From Lepidodermella squamata (Eukaryota > Gastrotricha), in assembly GCA_047495785.1 (NCBI GenBank), contig JBLDXI010000046.1, forward strand, positions 1 to 64,000: 64,000 nucleotides of DNA. Direction: 5' to 3'. This document shows, piece by piece, positions 31,842-43,544 of this stretch (position 1 is the stretch's first letter; each line of letters starts with the position of its first letter). The notes below the pieces were generated by a model. It searched no databases and was not told the DNA's origin. It saw nothing but the letters and a program-made list of their open reading frames with translations. The position numbers and the translations under genes were made by a program.

Positions 31842-32286
31842 TTGTATAGAAGTGACTACTATTCATCGATTGACGGTGCCTCGTATTATGAAAGATGTAA
31901 AAAACTAGCACTGTGTCCTCTTGAAATCAGACGCTTTCAACATGACCTTGCGCTATGCCATAAAATGTACCTAGGCTGTGTGGATGCTAGCTTTTCTACA
32001 TTCTTCAAAATATCTTCAAATCCCCGTTTACCAGCTCATGCTGTTGTGATGAAACGATTTGAACATCCGAGCTCTCAGTTCAGCTTTACAAGGCGTGTGC
32101 GCGCAGCGTGGAACCGGCTGCCCTCAAGTATTGTCAATAATTCTCATACTGTGTTTCTGCGATATCTTAAATCTAAGTCAGATGAACTAGTGGATTTTAC
32201 GACCTCTGAGGTGAGGCGCCGAGAACTAACCTATTGCTAACTGCTGTGAAACAAAATGCATAATAAAATCAGAATCAGAATCAGTA
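31842..32286 (+). pseudogene. 3' fragment of a CR1/Jockey-like LINE with (ATCAGA)n tail
   Basis: An open stretch to 32240 reads ERCKKLALCPLEIRRFQHDL, ALCHKMYLGCVD, then SFTRRVRAAWNRLP and TVFLRYLKSKSDEL. This L..RR...DL..CYK...G pattern, followed by R..N.WN.LP..VV and a final F...L, is the well-known C-terminus of many CR1/Jockey-type reverse transcriptases. The stop is followed within 45 bases by AATAAAATCAGAATCAGAATCAG-like tandem hexamers, the kind of 3' tail these elements carry. It is strongly 5'-truncated; no catalytic RT motif remains. Confidence 0.75.
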
Positions 32287-32564
32287 GAAACATTGGCTCA
32301 GCTGGTCCATAATTCCTGGGAATTCTCCGGGAATGGGAAACTATGAAAGTATGCCCATTCAAACGCAGACTCTGGTCATGTTTGAACAATGAGTGGAACA
32401 TAAGAGAGAGAGAGAGAGTTTACCCTATAAGTTTAGCCTATAGATTTTGAGAAAAATTGATGGAATTATCCTAGACTACGCTCCAACGGAACGATTATGA
32501 AATAAGGAAGATAGAGATAAATTTGGTTGATCTTAAGAATTTAGCCATGACTAGTAAAATAACA

Positions 32565-32585
32565 GGCGCCCGCTGAGCGGGCGCC
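32565..32585. repeat. Helitron 3'-terminal hairpin
   Basis: GGCGCCCGC / GCGGGCGCC, 9 bp, loop TGA; lies 10 bases from the CTAG end. Known to act as the rolling-circle termination structure. Confidence 0.85.
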
Positions 32586-32626
32586 ATAGTATACCAGAAA
32601 ACAGTCGTCATTTACGGTCAACTTTT

Positions 32627-35600
32627 TTATTTCAAAATTTTTTTGAAAATAATATTTTTTGTAAAAAATTTATTTTCAATTTTTGGCACGCAGCAGTAGA
32701 CTTCACGGCTGTCTTTAGCTCGGCTAAATGCGACGTAGGCCATGCCGTGACAAAAAACGCCGTCGGGTAGATATAGACCGACGGCATCCAAAGACTGTCC
32801 CTGGCTTTTAGTGATGGTCAGGGCCCAAGCCAGACGCACAGGGAATTGGCGACGCCGCATAGCAATGATGTCCGAGCTCTCATCCGTGGTCAACTCGATT
32901 CTAGGTATGAAGACTTGCTTGCCTCGGAAGGAGCCGGTTAGAATCTCACATTGTAGGGTGTTTCGATGTAGGGCAGTGATGACCATTCTGGTACCGTTAC
33001 AAAGACCACCGGACGGATTTAGGTTACGTAGTAGTATCACAATCGCACCAGTTTTGAGCCGCAGAAGATGAGGTGGCAACGATGACGGGTTTTGCGCGTT
33101 CAGGAATTCCGGCGGAAAAATTGTCGATTTAGCAGGATCATCGACGCTGTCATAGCTTTTGAATTCGATACACTCGCCAGGAATGCGATTCAAAACGATG
33201 TCGTTGACGAAGTCGACCTCGGAATTTCTAGCAGCTAAGATGCATCTGGTGTAGCACTGCCGCTTATCGTAGTTGTTCAAGTTGCCGTAAAGTCGAAAAA
33301 GCAGGTTGTCCAATTTGTCGAAACACTTCAGATACGGAGGGATATAAAAACTATCCGGTACGGGCCCCTTTTCCACGGTAACAGAGCCATCGGGGTTAAT
33401 TTCATCGTATCGGCCTTCGCCAATGCGAAGTAAATCTTCTCCGTATCGAGGATCGCCACCTGTGAGTCGCATATTGGTTGTCAATTTGTATTGCCGATCT
33501 CTACCGTAATTCTACCGTAGTTCTTACCGTAGCCTTACCGTAGTGAGTACGGTAAAAGCTACGGTACCGTACTCTACGGTACCGCAGTGGGAAAATGAAA
33601 AAAGGATGGTTGGTGATGAGCTTTGAACCCTCAATCCTTAATCACCATCTCCTACGAAGACAGGCACTCTTTCCACTGAGCCATTGGCTGTCATATAATA
33701 TTGGTCATTTTTTGCGCTTATGTAGGAATTTTTTGGGTTGTTAACTTTTGTTACTTTGGCTAAGTTGCAGCATTGGCAACTTGGTAGGATTGGTAACATT
33801 GGTAACTATTGTTGCGCAATCAATAGCTGCCACATGTTGCAGCTAGTAAAACGCTAGTTTTTCGAAAAAGCTATCATGCACAATTTTGGAAACGCTAGTT
33901 TTTCGAAAAAGCTATCATGCACAATTTTGGAAACGCTAGTTTTTCGAAAAGGCTATCATGCACAATTTTGGAAACGCTAGTTTTTCGAAAAAGCTATCAT
34001 GCACAATTTTGGAAACGCTAGTTTTTCGAAAAGGCTATCATGCACAATTTTGGAAACGCTAGTTTTTCGAAAGTGTCCCATGAGTGGTTTTCACGCGTTA
34101 GTTTTTTGAAAGTTAGCTTTTAGAATTTTAGTTTCCAAACAAGACAGTTTTTCGAAAAATAAATTTCTAGTTTTCCAGAGAAGTAAGTTTCCATCGGAAA
34201 ACTACGGTACCGTAGAGCTTTACCGTAGATCTCCCGTAGTTTTACCGTTGTTCTACCGTAGTGCTACGGTAGAACTACGGTAGAGATCGTATATAGCTGA
34301 ACCTGAGGCCAAATCGAAGAAGATTTGAAGCTTGCTCGGAAATAGTCGATTTCACCCAAGGCTCGCTTTACGACAGGAGTGCATTGTCGAAAATCACCAC
34401 CGAGAAGTACAACTATTAATAACAAATTGTTATATCAATTCACCTTAAAAATCGTAAAAATTATTACCTTTGCCTCCGAACAATTTGTCCTTTTCTCCTG
34501 TCAAGTCTCGCAGAGTAAAATCCAAAGCTTCGATGGCATGGCGGTGTAACATTGGAGCTTCGTCAATTAAAATTAACGAAGACCTCCTAATTAGAGCGCA
34601 TAGATGGCTATTCTTGGAAATGGAACATCTCGACGTTTCACTGAGGTTGATGGGCACTGCAAACCGGCTGTGAACAGTTCTGCCGCCTTGTAGTAGAATG
34701 GCAGCGATACCACTGGAAGCGGTAGCCAAACAAATTTTCGATTCGAGTCTGAGTTTTGCGAGGATCGTCGAATACGTAAATGTTTTGCCCGAGCCGCCAG
34801 GACCGTCAAGGAAGAAACAACCACCGGCATTATCAGTTACAGCTCTGATAATAGCATCGAATACAGCGCGTTGACTTGTATTGAGCAAGGGTATATTGGT
34901 TTCGATGATTTGTCGCAATAACTCTAAATCGTAGTTCAGCTCTTCATCGATTAATCGATTATGATTAGCTTCAACTGTAGGCAAATGAAAGTTAGCCAAA
35001 GTCTGACCGTGAGCCGCTAACAGATCCGCTAAATGCATCAAACCCTGGCGATAGATTGAATCGGAATAGCCTGCATTAGGATTTTTACACTTCTCGATAT
35101 GCAGGAAATCTGCACATAAGTCGTCACGAAACTGGGACCACAATCGTAACGGTTCTGATGGCTGACCGTGTATCAGTAGATAGGAGAAAAATTCTCGGCA
35201 AGTTTTAGGCGACGCGTGATTAATGACCTCAACCATAGCATCGACATTCTGATTGTCGTTCTGCAGGAGGCCCATGGCGACACACGCTTGTTGGAAGGTT
35301 TCGCAAACTACGCCATCTACTGATTTCAGATCGTCGAAAGATGTGGCACCAGCCTTGTGAAGAAGAAGCAGCCGCAGGTAATACAGCTCACCAGCGCGAG
35401 GGCTAACCTGATACATACGACCTACTGGTTCCATATTGTAGTCGGGATTTCGAACTCTAGGCTTCCATCGACATGGCTTCGCGTTATCGTCAAACCAGAA
35501 GGCAGAGGGAAATTGATGGTATTTCAGGTGCCGACCTTCTTCAAATTCGGCGTTGTATCGAAACCATGCCAGTAGAGTTGATTTGGTAATCAATTTGTCA

Positions 35601-38477
35601 AGTTCTGGAAGCTGCTGTTCATTGAAATACACCGGTTCTTCTTTTGGCAAATGTACAGCAAGTCGGGTGACACCAGGCCAGTTTTCATGCATAGGATACG
35701 AAAAGCAACGGTAGCAGGCCTCCATAGCAGAAACGGATCGCGCATCTACGAATTCCTGGATTTCATCGATGACACCGGTACCAAGGGCGACTAATTGACG
35801 ATCAGTACCTTTGAAAATTAAAATTAATTGAAAGTAATTGAAATAAGTAATTGAAAAAAATAATTAAAAAAAATTTATTTAAAAATTTCATTTAAAAAAA
35901 ATTTATTTAAAAAAAACTATTTGAAAGTTTTATTAAAGAAAGTTATTAAAAAAAATTTATTTAAAAAAATTTATTTGAAAATTTTATCAAAGAAAATTAT
36001 TTAAAAAAAATTTATTTAAATAAAATTATTTTAAAAGAAATTATTTAAATTCTTCACAAATTTTTTGAAACATTCATTTTAAAACATTCATGCTGCAAAT
36101 ATTCAAATTATTATTACCTTTATGGATGTACTTGTAGATGTACTTGATCGCCTTGACCGTGGTACAAATTTCGACGTTAATGTGACAGTTGAATCGAGCA
36201 ATTAACCATGGGTTATAAGGCACGACCCATCGATTATCAAAATCAAATTTTTTCTGGCCAGTTCCTTTTGTAACACTTCTTCCATCTGCTGGTCGCCTGA
36301 CTTGAGGGAAACCGTCGACATTCAAACAGGTATCTTCACAAAAATCCTTTGGATACTTTTTAGTACAGCCAGTTTTATCGTCCCAACACGGCGAATTTTT
36401 ATGATTCAACCCACACGGACCATGTAACATATGCTTGGTGACATACTCGAATAGCTTCGGTTCAGTAGTTGGATCGGGAATATCCGCTCGAACAGTTTTG
36501 TCGATATCTTCACAGGTTTTAATTGAGTTAGCCAGAGTGATTAGAACATGAGCATGAGGTAAGCCGCGTTTCTGAAATTCGACGGTATAGATGAGATTTT
36601 TGACCCTTCCAAATATCTGATCTGTCAAGACGTTCTGCAGCAGTTCCTTCAATTTAGTTCGAAACACTCGACAAACCAAGTCAGGACGATCGGTTGCAGT
36701 TTGTTTGCCAATCAAATTGCGTTGAATTTCCGGCCAATTGCTATTCGTTGTCATAGTTAGAAAAATGTCAGGTTTACCGTGAGCCCGAACAATTGCCATG
36801 GCGTCTTGATACAGCTCTGCCATCTGTCTTGGCGACCCACTCTTCGTAGATGGTAATACAATACGAACTTTTGTACCGATATCAGATGCTTGACGACCAT
36901 CGGCGACTGCATCACAGAGACCTCGATAATTTTCAACGCGCAGTTTATCCTGATTGAAGCGAAGATATGACAGATCATTTGTTTCCATTTTGATGAATGA
37001 ATCGACAACATATTGCTGGAACAACTTTCCAAATAGCTGTAGAACAACTTGACCTCGAACCATGAAACGATGACAGATGTAATCGCGGCAGGTTAGCTTG
37101 GCATGCTTGACATTACCAAAACGATCACGTTTTTCAGCAACTCGAACCAACGTTGTATCCCAGCCAAGATCACCGTGACTGAATATTAGAGGGTAAGCGA
37201 GAGGGTCATAGCTTGCGTTAGTTTCATCAATTCGCTGATACCGATGAGCATCAGGGCCGGCTCTCAGGCGAAGAATGATGTCCCTGCTCATGTTGACTTC
37301 GCTATCATTGTGAAACTCGAAGATTAAAGCTGAGACTTCATTTTCACACTGCGGTCGATTGTAGCGACGCCTATCAATGCCGCGTACGTCAGCTTTAATC
37401 GCCATCCTTACTTCAGGCGCAGATTGCAGCCGCGATAGACCAGCCTGGTAGAGCTTGATGTAAGGATTACCGACGTCATAGAGCATTTGCTGAAGATTGG
37501 CTAGTACGTGGGGCAGCGTAGCGTCGCCAACGTAATTGCGGCGAAGTTGTACTTGCGTTTCAGGATCAGCGAAATAAATCTGCAAGTACAGAGGCTGTTG
37601 ACCCTCATCAGGTAGCAAACATCCGTGACGGTGGTACAGCTGCCCCTGCACCTTGAAGCTACCAAAGTTTGGCGAAATGTCTTTCATACCGACGGATGTG
37701 AAGGCCAAAGCATTGTTGTATACGCGGATCGCTCTCATGAAATGCTCAGATTCAAGTAGTTCACCTTTGAGTAAACGTAACAGATACGAAGGGGGAGTAG
37801 TGAGTGGCGGAAGGATAACCTATAACAATAAAATAAATAGTTTTGGTCATTATATTATGTGATAATCAACTTACGTCATTTTTAGAGCAACATAGCGTGA
37901 ACTGAGGAGTCTTTCTAGACGAATTGCTAAGACGCTCGTCAATGAAAAACATAGCGCCACAATGGCGACACGCATTATTCATGAGACCCAGATCAAGCGT
38001 CGGAACATTCGACTCGATGTATCTCTCCCGAGCGCAGTTGAAAGGAGGCACAAAACGACGGTTTGCTGGGGCAGGAGCAGGAGCCGGGGGATCAACAGCT
38101 GTATCGTCGTCATTGTCGGGTGGTGCGAAATGAACTGTGGGATCGAAGTCGACGTCATCATCTTCATCGTTAGCAAAAATTTCAGCTAATAACTCGGGGT
38201 CAACTTCGTATTCAGTGAATTCCTCAACAGGGGGCAACGGAAGGTTTGTTATCACAGAAGATGTAGACTCAGCAGCATTAACCAACGGGTCGACAAAAGT
38301 AACTGTCGAGGGCTGAGAGTAAACATGGTCAAAGTTACTCGTAACTGAAGTAGAAGCAGAAGTAGAAGCAGAAGAAGGCTCAGCGTTAGTGTCACGTGAT
38401 CGCTTATTTCGATCCTCTCGAGCAATGGTTAGCGGCCTTTTCCCCCGCGTCTTGGGAGGACGCCCTCTCGGCGGCAT
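32627..38477 (-). CDS. Helitron Rep-helicase (interrupted by an insertion)
   Basis: Exons: 38477-37875, 37819-36118, 35808-34468, 34412 to about 34290, then after the inserted element 33484-32627; phases of the first four joins agree. Exon 1: AT-hook-like RGRPPKTRGKRP and an acidic Pro-rich region with a Cys/His cluster (CRHCGAMFF). Exon 2: the Rep part, with the HUH motif (LPHAHVLI), CGLNHKNSPC, and Tyr residues in YIYKYIHKG for strand cleavage. Exon 3: PIF1-like helicase with Walker A (GPGGSGKT) and Walker B (LILIDEAPM). Exon 4: VVLLGGDFRQCTPVV. Last exon: TNMRL, ITKSQGQSLD and AYVAFSRAKD. The frame is broken only between SIWPQVQLYT and LTTNMRL, where the 793-bp element sits. It is probably inactive unless this is removed. 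Confidence 0.85.
33612..33690 (-). other. tRNA-like segment (tRNA-derived SINE head or dead tRNA)
   Basis: On the minus strand TGGCTCAGTGG matches the polymerase III box A and GGTTCAAAGC fits box B, about 45 bases apart. An anticodon-like hairpin (CCT...AGG) lies between them. The acceptor stem does not pair, so it is not a working tRNA. It is embedded in the inserted TIR element. Confidence 0.5.
33851..34073. repeat. 41-bp minisatellite, 5.4 copies
   Basis: Units start ACGCTAGTTTTTCGAAAAA and contain GCTATCATGCACAATTTTGG; starts at 33851, 33892, 33933, 33974, 34015 and a partial at 34056. Copies differ only by an A/G change. No spacers, so it is not a CRISPR. Confidence 0.95.
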
Positions 38478-41310
38478 CTGGACGTCAAAATTACAAAGTA
38501 ACTGGGATGCTAACCTACAAAAAAAAATTCAAAAACGGTAGCAAGATGTTCCACAGGGATGCATAGAAAGACGCTCCAGAAAGTTATCCAGGAAAGATCT
38601 GTCGTCGGCAGGCGACCGGCAACCGGCTACCGGCAACGTGCGTAACTCGGCGGAGGGAAATTCAAAATTTAATATACAAAATTATTAAAATTAAATTTAA
38701 AATTAAATTAATTATTTTATTGATATTCAATATTTATTCCGGTGAGTAACAAAAGCCGCTATGTAATTTGAAATCAGTTTTTTGGCGCCGTTTTTTGACA
38801 ACGTCAAATTTTGGCATTTTTCGCTCGAGTAGTTTTTTATTCTCTATCTAATGACACTAAGCACTTGGCTACCGGGTGAGTGGAAGTATACTATTTAAGC
38901 ATGCCGCCAAATACAAAGGAAAATTCAAATTCAGCCGTTGAGGACCTTCGTCGTTTAGTAGTTTAGATAACGGAGAAATTGTCTGAAGCGTTTGTGTGCA
39001 GTACGCATTCTGGTAGGCGTTTTAACCGCTCGGTATCGGATGCGCCGCAATAACGATGCTATTACCGGCAAATAAAAAGTAGCTATACCAGTACCAAGTA
39101 TTTTATTACAAACAGCATGAAAGTACTGCCTAACGAGGTCTCTTACGTCGCAACACGAACGAGATGTAGAGGGTCTGTTGAAGATCATCTACACAAATCT
39201 TTTCAAAGATCTGACTGGCAGTCTATGAGCTATTAAAGGTAATGCGATGACGTCAATTTTCGACAAATATAACATATTTTCTGAGTAGAGCTTTGCCTAA
39301 TCGATTTGTTTGTTATTTGGTCTAATAGCTGCTGTAAATTGAATCCAAGTCAGCGTCATCTACTCTTCAAGTTGAATATAATTCAGAGCCTATGTCTGGA
39401 GCCTATATCTCTATTCTTTTATGGCAGCAATCTGATCAAGAGTGGCTCGAGGTTCAGCTTCTTATTCGAACTGGCGTGATGAAACAATCATTGCACCGAT
39501 AATGCTTCCTTTTTTCCACCCAATAGTAGGCGAATACCTTAGAAGACAGAGGTTTGTTGTTCCTGGTCGTAGTATAAAACCGGTTAGGAATCAAAAGAGC
39601 ATTCGGCATTTCCGGCCGCGGCAGCTGGCCGAGATGGCGGGGCTCAGGCATTGCCATAATAGGTTGAAATAAATTATTCGGCGCAACAACTGGGGCGACA
39701 AAAGGTGGAACTGTTCGCTGCAACCCTGGATGATTCTGGTAGAATTGCTGTCGAAACTGCTGCCATTGATACCACTGATGTTGTTGTTGCTGCTGTTGCC
39801 ACTGCTGCCAATTGTAAAACTGCGCTTCATTAGCAATGGGTAATGGAGTGGCTGTAGGAAGCACAGGTCGATCAGCGGTAGCATTACCAAGTAACTGAGG
39901 CGTAGTAGACCTAGGCGTCGAAGTTTCACGGGGACCTAATCCACCGATGGTCGTATTCGCGAAGGTAACACTAGACATTGAAGTTGACGCTGAATTAGAA
40001 AGATCAACGGCAACTGGCGCTGCATTCTTAGCAGAATGAGTCTTGCTCGTGTGAATATTTAAGCCTCGGTCATTTTGTACGATTTATTGCATATAGTAGC
40101 AACTTTCATTCTTTACTACTTATGATAAATCACTACTGCTACTAATGGATGAAACCCACTACTACTACCACCTACTACTACGAATGACGAACGCGAGAGA
40201 TCTCTCGCAATCTAGACACGAGCCATTATATATGAAAAGATCACCACTTTCGAATTCCGAACACACCTTGTTCTGAAAAGATCACCTTTAGCGACCAACA
40301 ATTCAAGTTGAATTTTTGTCACAAAAAGTTCACCACTTTTGATATGAAACTGTATGTGTATGAATTTACTCCATATGAAAACCGTATGTTATGAAATGAT
40401 CACCGTACGAAAAGCCAGTTACGAAATTACTATGAATCCTTAGAGCACATGCGGTCATTTTCAACTACTACATAGCTAAATAAAAGAATACTCTTGTATG
40501 TAGGTAATATTTAAGTTTGAAATTCTGGGTTTCACCCGGCGCTCCTTCTCCGACCGCAGGGAGGATAAGGATTCCAATTTTCTTAGTCACCTATTTTTGA
40601 GCACTCTAAACCCCATTCTGCCCTATTTTACTCAGGATAAATAACCCCCGATTATTCTAAATAGTTTTCTGGTATTTAGCGATTCGAAATTGTTTTATTT
40701 TTTATTCTAAATAACCGGCCGTGCTAAATGCCAAGTGCTAAATAGCGAACCCTTTTTTACAGTGATAGCTTCGAAATCACTAAAAATTCGAAAATTATTA
40801 AATTCCAGGATGAGTAATTTTAGGACTGATGGAACCTCAGTTTTAGACCCGAACTATAGATTCCATATTAATTCCAGGTTTTCGTCTCGACTATAATTCA
40901 TTTTTGGGCTGTATCACAAATTTTATAATCATTTTTTAAAAGACAAAGACTCGAAATGAAAAATAAATGTTCGCATATCGATGAAAATATTTATTCAATT
41001 TTTCTCACGAAATCACTCCAAGCATGCGGAAAAAAGAAGCTGATATAACACGTCCACAATAATGTTAACAAGACAGCAGCAGCTGCAGCCTCGGAATTTC
41101 GAAAATCACAAAAATAACGAAAAAATAATAATATCAAATTATCAGCCTTTTCAAAATTTGAATTCAATAATATATCAAATTCCAAAAAAATTCATTTCAT
41201 TTTCAAGTTTTAAGAAAGGCTGTCGAGCTTGAGTTTTTTCAGTTCATGCCTCGGCGTTGTACTGGGTGGGGCAGCTTGTACGACGTTGCGCTACATATTG
41301 GTTTTTTTGT
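38478..41310. other. Region upstream of the Helitron gene
   Basis: Apart from the Q-rich frame at 39454-39978, no gene is supported. It contains ACTACTACTACC-type simple repeats (40130-40180), a GCGAGAGATCTCTCGC palindrome (40192-40207), and TACGAAAT words near 40400 shared with 28020-28200. The 5' end of the Helitron may lie here. Confidence 0.4.
39454..39978 (-). CDS. Possible exon encoding a Gln/Trp/Pro-rich protein
   Basis: An open frame of 174 residues starts with Met-Ser-Ser and has a Thr/Pro-rich start, a run of Gln with interspersed Trp and Tyr (about residues 55-80), and a Pro/Leu-rich rest. A possible donor (AAG|GTATTC) occurs near 39542, after NKPLSSK. It lies upstream of the Helitron gene on the same strand, so it may be an accessory Helitron exon or an independent gene. 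The composition could also arise by chance in a repeat. No domain is recognised. Confidence 0.35.
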   Translation of the reverse strand: MSSVTFANTTIGGLGPRETSTPRSTTPQLLGNATADRPVLPTATPLPIANEAQFYNWQQWQQQQQQHQWYQWQQFRQQFYQNHPGLQRTVPPFVAPVVAPNNLFQPIMAMPEPRHLGQLPRPEMPNALLIPNRFYTTTRNNKPLSSKVFAYYWVEKRKHYRCNDCFITPVRIRS

Positions 41311-43544
41311 TCAATTTTCGCAGCTTGTTGGCTTTATCTGGCCGGTTGTCACCTCGCCGTGTCGCGTCAGTTTGTGACTCCGCAAACAATGCGCCTGCCG
41401 AAACCTCCGACCGCACACGTTGCACGAGTACGGAAAAATGCCTGCGGAAAAATCGACGATTTTTAAAAAAAATGCATGCCGGGAAAAAAATTCGGAAAAA
41501 TCTCACCCGCGTGGATGTACATGTGCATCGTCAAGCTTGAAAAAAAAAAAAATAATTAAATAAAATAAAAAAAATAGCTAAAAAATTTGACAAAATTTCA
41601 AGAATTTCATAACTTCAAATTTTTCATTATTGTTAATTTTTTAATTTTAATTAAATAACTTCCGAATCCCTGGATAGCTTTGTATAGATTTCCATCAAGT
41701 TTAAATTAGGACTAGTGAGTCCCCCTAGTTATAGTAATTATCATCAGCATGTTTATAACCATAGTTGGCTCGTTTCCGGCTCGAATGTTGTGACCTACCT
41801 CCACTTAATATTATGTAAATTATGACATTAATATATGAGCAGTTCCTTCGCGTTAATAAACAAATTTTGGTGCGAAAACATGATCTAAGTGCTTGACCTA
41901 TATTTTTATTCTTTTCAACAATTGCTAATAATAATTTCTAAATGGCAAGATTGATTGAAAAACTTGAAAAGTATTGAAGCTTAAAAATTATTATCAAGAA
42001 CACGAGCCGTATTTATCAAGGAGTCTTTATAGCGGGATAAATCTTAACATAGGGACCAATGAATCCACAATTTCCTGATTGGTTGGTTCAAATTCAAAAT
42101 TGTTCCTTTCTCACATATTCTAGAACTCAACTGAGGTTATAATTTGGCCTTGTGAATCTACTGTTGCAAAATGATATTTCTGGTTGATTTTATCGCAAGA
42201 TTCGAACCATCTCAAAGCTCACTGACCTTTCTAAAAGGTTCCACTTACACTTGCCAAGTTTCCTATGTCCCTCGATTTGTTCAACATGTAATTATAAAAC
42301 TGATTCGATAGATTCCCTATTTTAATTTGCAAGCTTATACTTGGATTTGAGCTTCAGACTGGTCAGATTAAACTTCGAATTCGCAAACATTGTGTGACCA
42401 CTTTTTACTATGTGAATGACTTCTCCATACAAAAGCTTCGGAGAAAGAAATTAGAACGCGGAATGGCCACACAATGAACCGAAGAAAAATGAAGCTTCAA
42501 ATTTCGTCCCAATAAAATTGGAATGCATCATAGTTCGGCTTTTTTAGTTTTAATTACTTTGTTAGATTCCAAGCTTCGATTTTTATGAATTTAGAAAATT
42601 AGAGGTTCCAAGGTTCAAGAAACCTAAAAGGTTCCAAGCTTAAAATAGAACGAGATGGAAACGACCAAAAATGAATTCTGGGTTTCGACAAATAGCCAAA
42701 ATAGCTGGAATATACCGACCCTAACTTCAATTCAATATATGAAGATCTAGGCATACTAGCCATGGCTTTAAAATGTCTAATGAGCTTCAGGTTTCAAATT
42801 TGCTCAAATTCGAATGGAAAATTGAATTAAAAATCAAATTATGTCACTGAAATAAGGTTAAATTGTTTTCAACTAGCTAATTTTCGAAACTTTTTTATTT
42901 CTAAAATTGCGATAATATAATGTATTAAAAAGGGGAAAATTCGGAATTTTAATGAGTTTTATTTTTGAATTTTTTCTAATTTATATATTTTTTTAAAGTG
43001 CTTACTTGAATTTTCTGGCGAATTTTCGGCCACAGGTTTCACAAACGTGCGGCTGGTTGGTCGGGTCGTGCGTCATCATGTGATCCTTGAGGTGAATTTT
43101 CTGCTTGAAACCAGCACCGCATGTTCCGCACCGATGCGGTCGAATGGCCGCGTCGTCGAACTGCCGCCGCCTGCTGTTATTACCTTGCGATGTCCCAGAA
43201 TTAGCCGCAGCCGGCTCTGATGGCACTGAATTATCGCTGTTATTCGAAACGCTCAACTCCTCGCTCGACAGACACATCGGCATTTCTATCGACTCGCAAT
43301 CGGGCGATGAAGTTACCGATTCGGCCGGTTGGTTATGCAATTTTTGCATAATTTTCAGAAATTCGCCGAAAATATCAGCCGGGCCCAGGCCGTGTTGCTG
43401 AAGGCTGATGAAGACGTGTTGGAAAAGTAGTGGCAGTGGCAAATTTTCCGGAATCGTCACGCTTGAATGAACCTCGGCGGCATGGCTCCGCAATTCGGTA
43501 AAATTGTCAAAAAACAGCCCACAATCTCGGCAGATGACTTCCAT
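41311..43544 (-). CDS. C2H2 zinc-finger protein (incomplete model)
   Basis: Exon 1, 43544-43006, ends in phase 2 at AA|GTAAGC. It has an N-terminal finger (ICRDCGLFFDNFTELRSHA, H-x4-H as in the gene at 20356), a Ser/Asn-rich middle, one finger CGTCGAGFKQKIHLKDHMMT, and the start of the next, CETCGRKFARKF. A second exon at 41441-41311 encodes another finger (YSCNVCGRRFRQAH and LRSHKLTRH) and a stop. It needs an incoming phase 1, so a short exon with the missing L-x2-H-x3-H part should lie between; I did not find it. Either this exon is present but not seen, or the two blocks belong to different genes. Probably a nuclear regulator, paralogue of 20356-21183. Confidence 0.6.

Larger units (their letters stand above)
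33496..34288. mobile_element. 793-bp TIR element inserted in the Helitron helicase
   Basis: Ends are inverted copies beginning GATCTCTACCGTA(A/G)TTC, with many internal CTACGGTA/TACCGTAG words. A GTAT lies just outside both ends (33488-33491 and 34289-34292), a possible 4-bp duplication, although four extra bases on the left blur the boundary. It contains a tRNA-like segment and a 41-bp minisatellite. No coding frame. It splits the QLYT-LTTNMRL motif of the Helitron helicase. Confidence 0.75.
32551..38477 (-). mobile_element. Helitron (rolling-circle transposon), 3' end mapped
   Basis: On the minus strand the element ends in CTAG (32554-32551) followed by T, the expected Helitron CTRR|T terminus, with a perfect 9-bp GC hairpin (32565-32585) 10 bases inside. 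The interior encodes an almost intact Rep/helicase. The 5' TC terminus was not located; it lies beyond 38477 and perhaps includes the Q-rich frame at 39454-39978. A TIR element has inserted inside the helicase coding part. Confidence 0.85.

Noticed and set aside
33851-34073. 41-bp direct repeats suggestive of a CRISPR array
   Set aside because: Units are head-to-tail with no variable spacers, and the genome is eukaryotic; it is a minisatellite.
39454-39978. Q-rich frame as a prion-like gene
   Set aside because: Kept only as a low-confidence exon: composition alone does not support a prion-like function, and transcription is not shown.
40991-41185. Minus-strand frame ending with an Ala-rich hydrophobic helix
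   Set aside because: No supported start codon or upstream exon, and the frame lies downstream of the zinc-finger stop; a C-terminal anchor exon cannot be supported.
41229-41540. Plus-strand frames of 70-103 codons
   Set aside because: They are antisense to the zinc-finger exon at 41311-41441, which has the clear C2H2 pattern.
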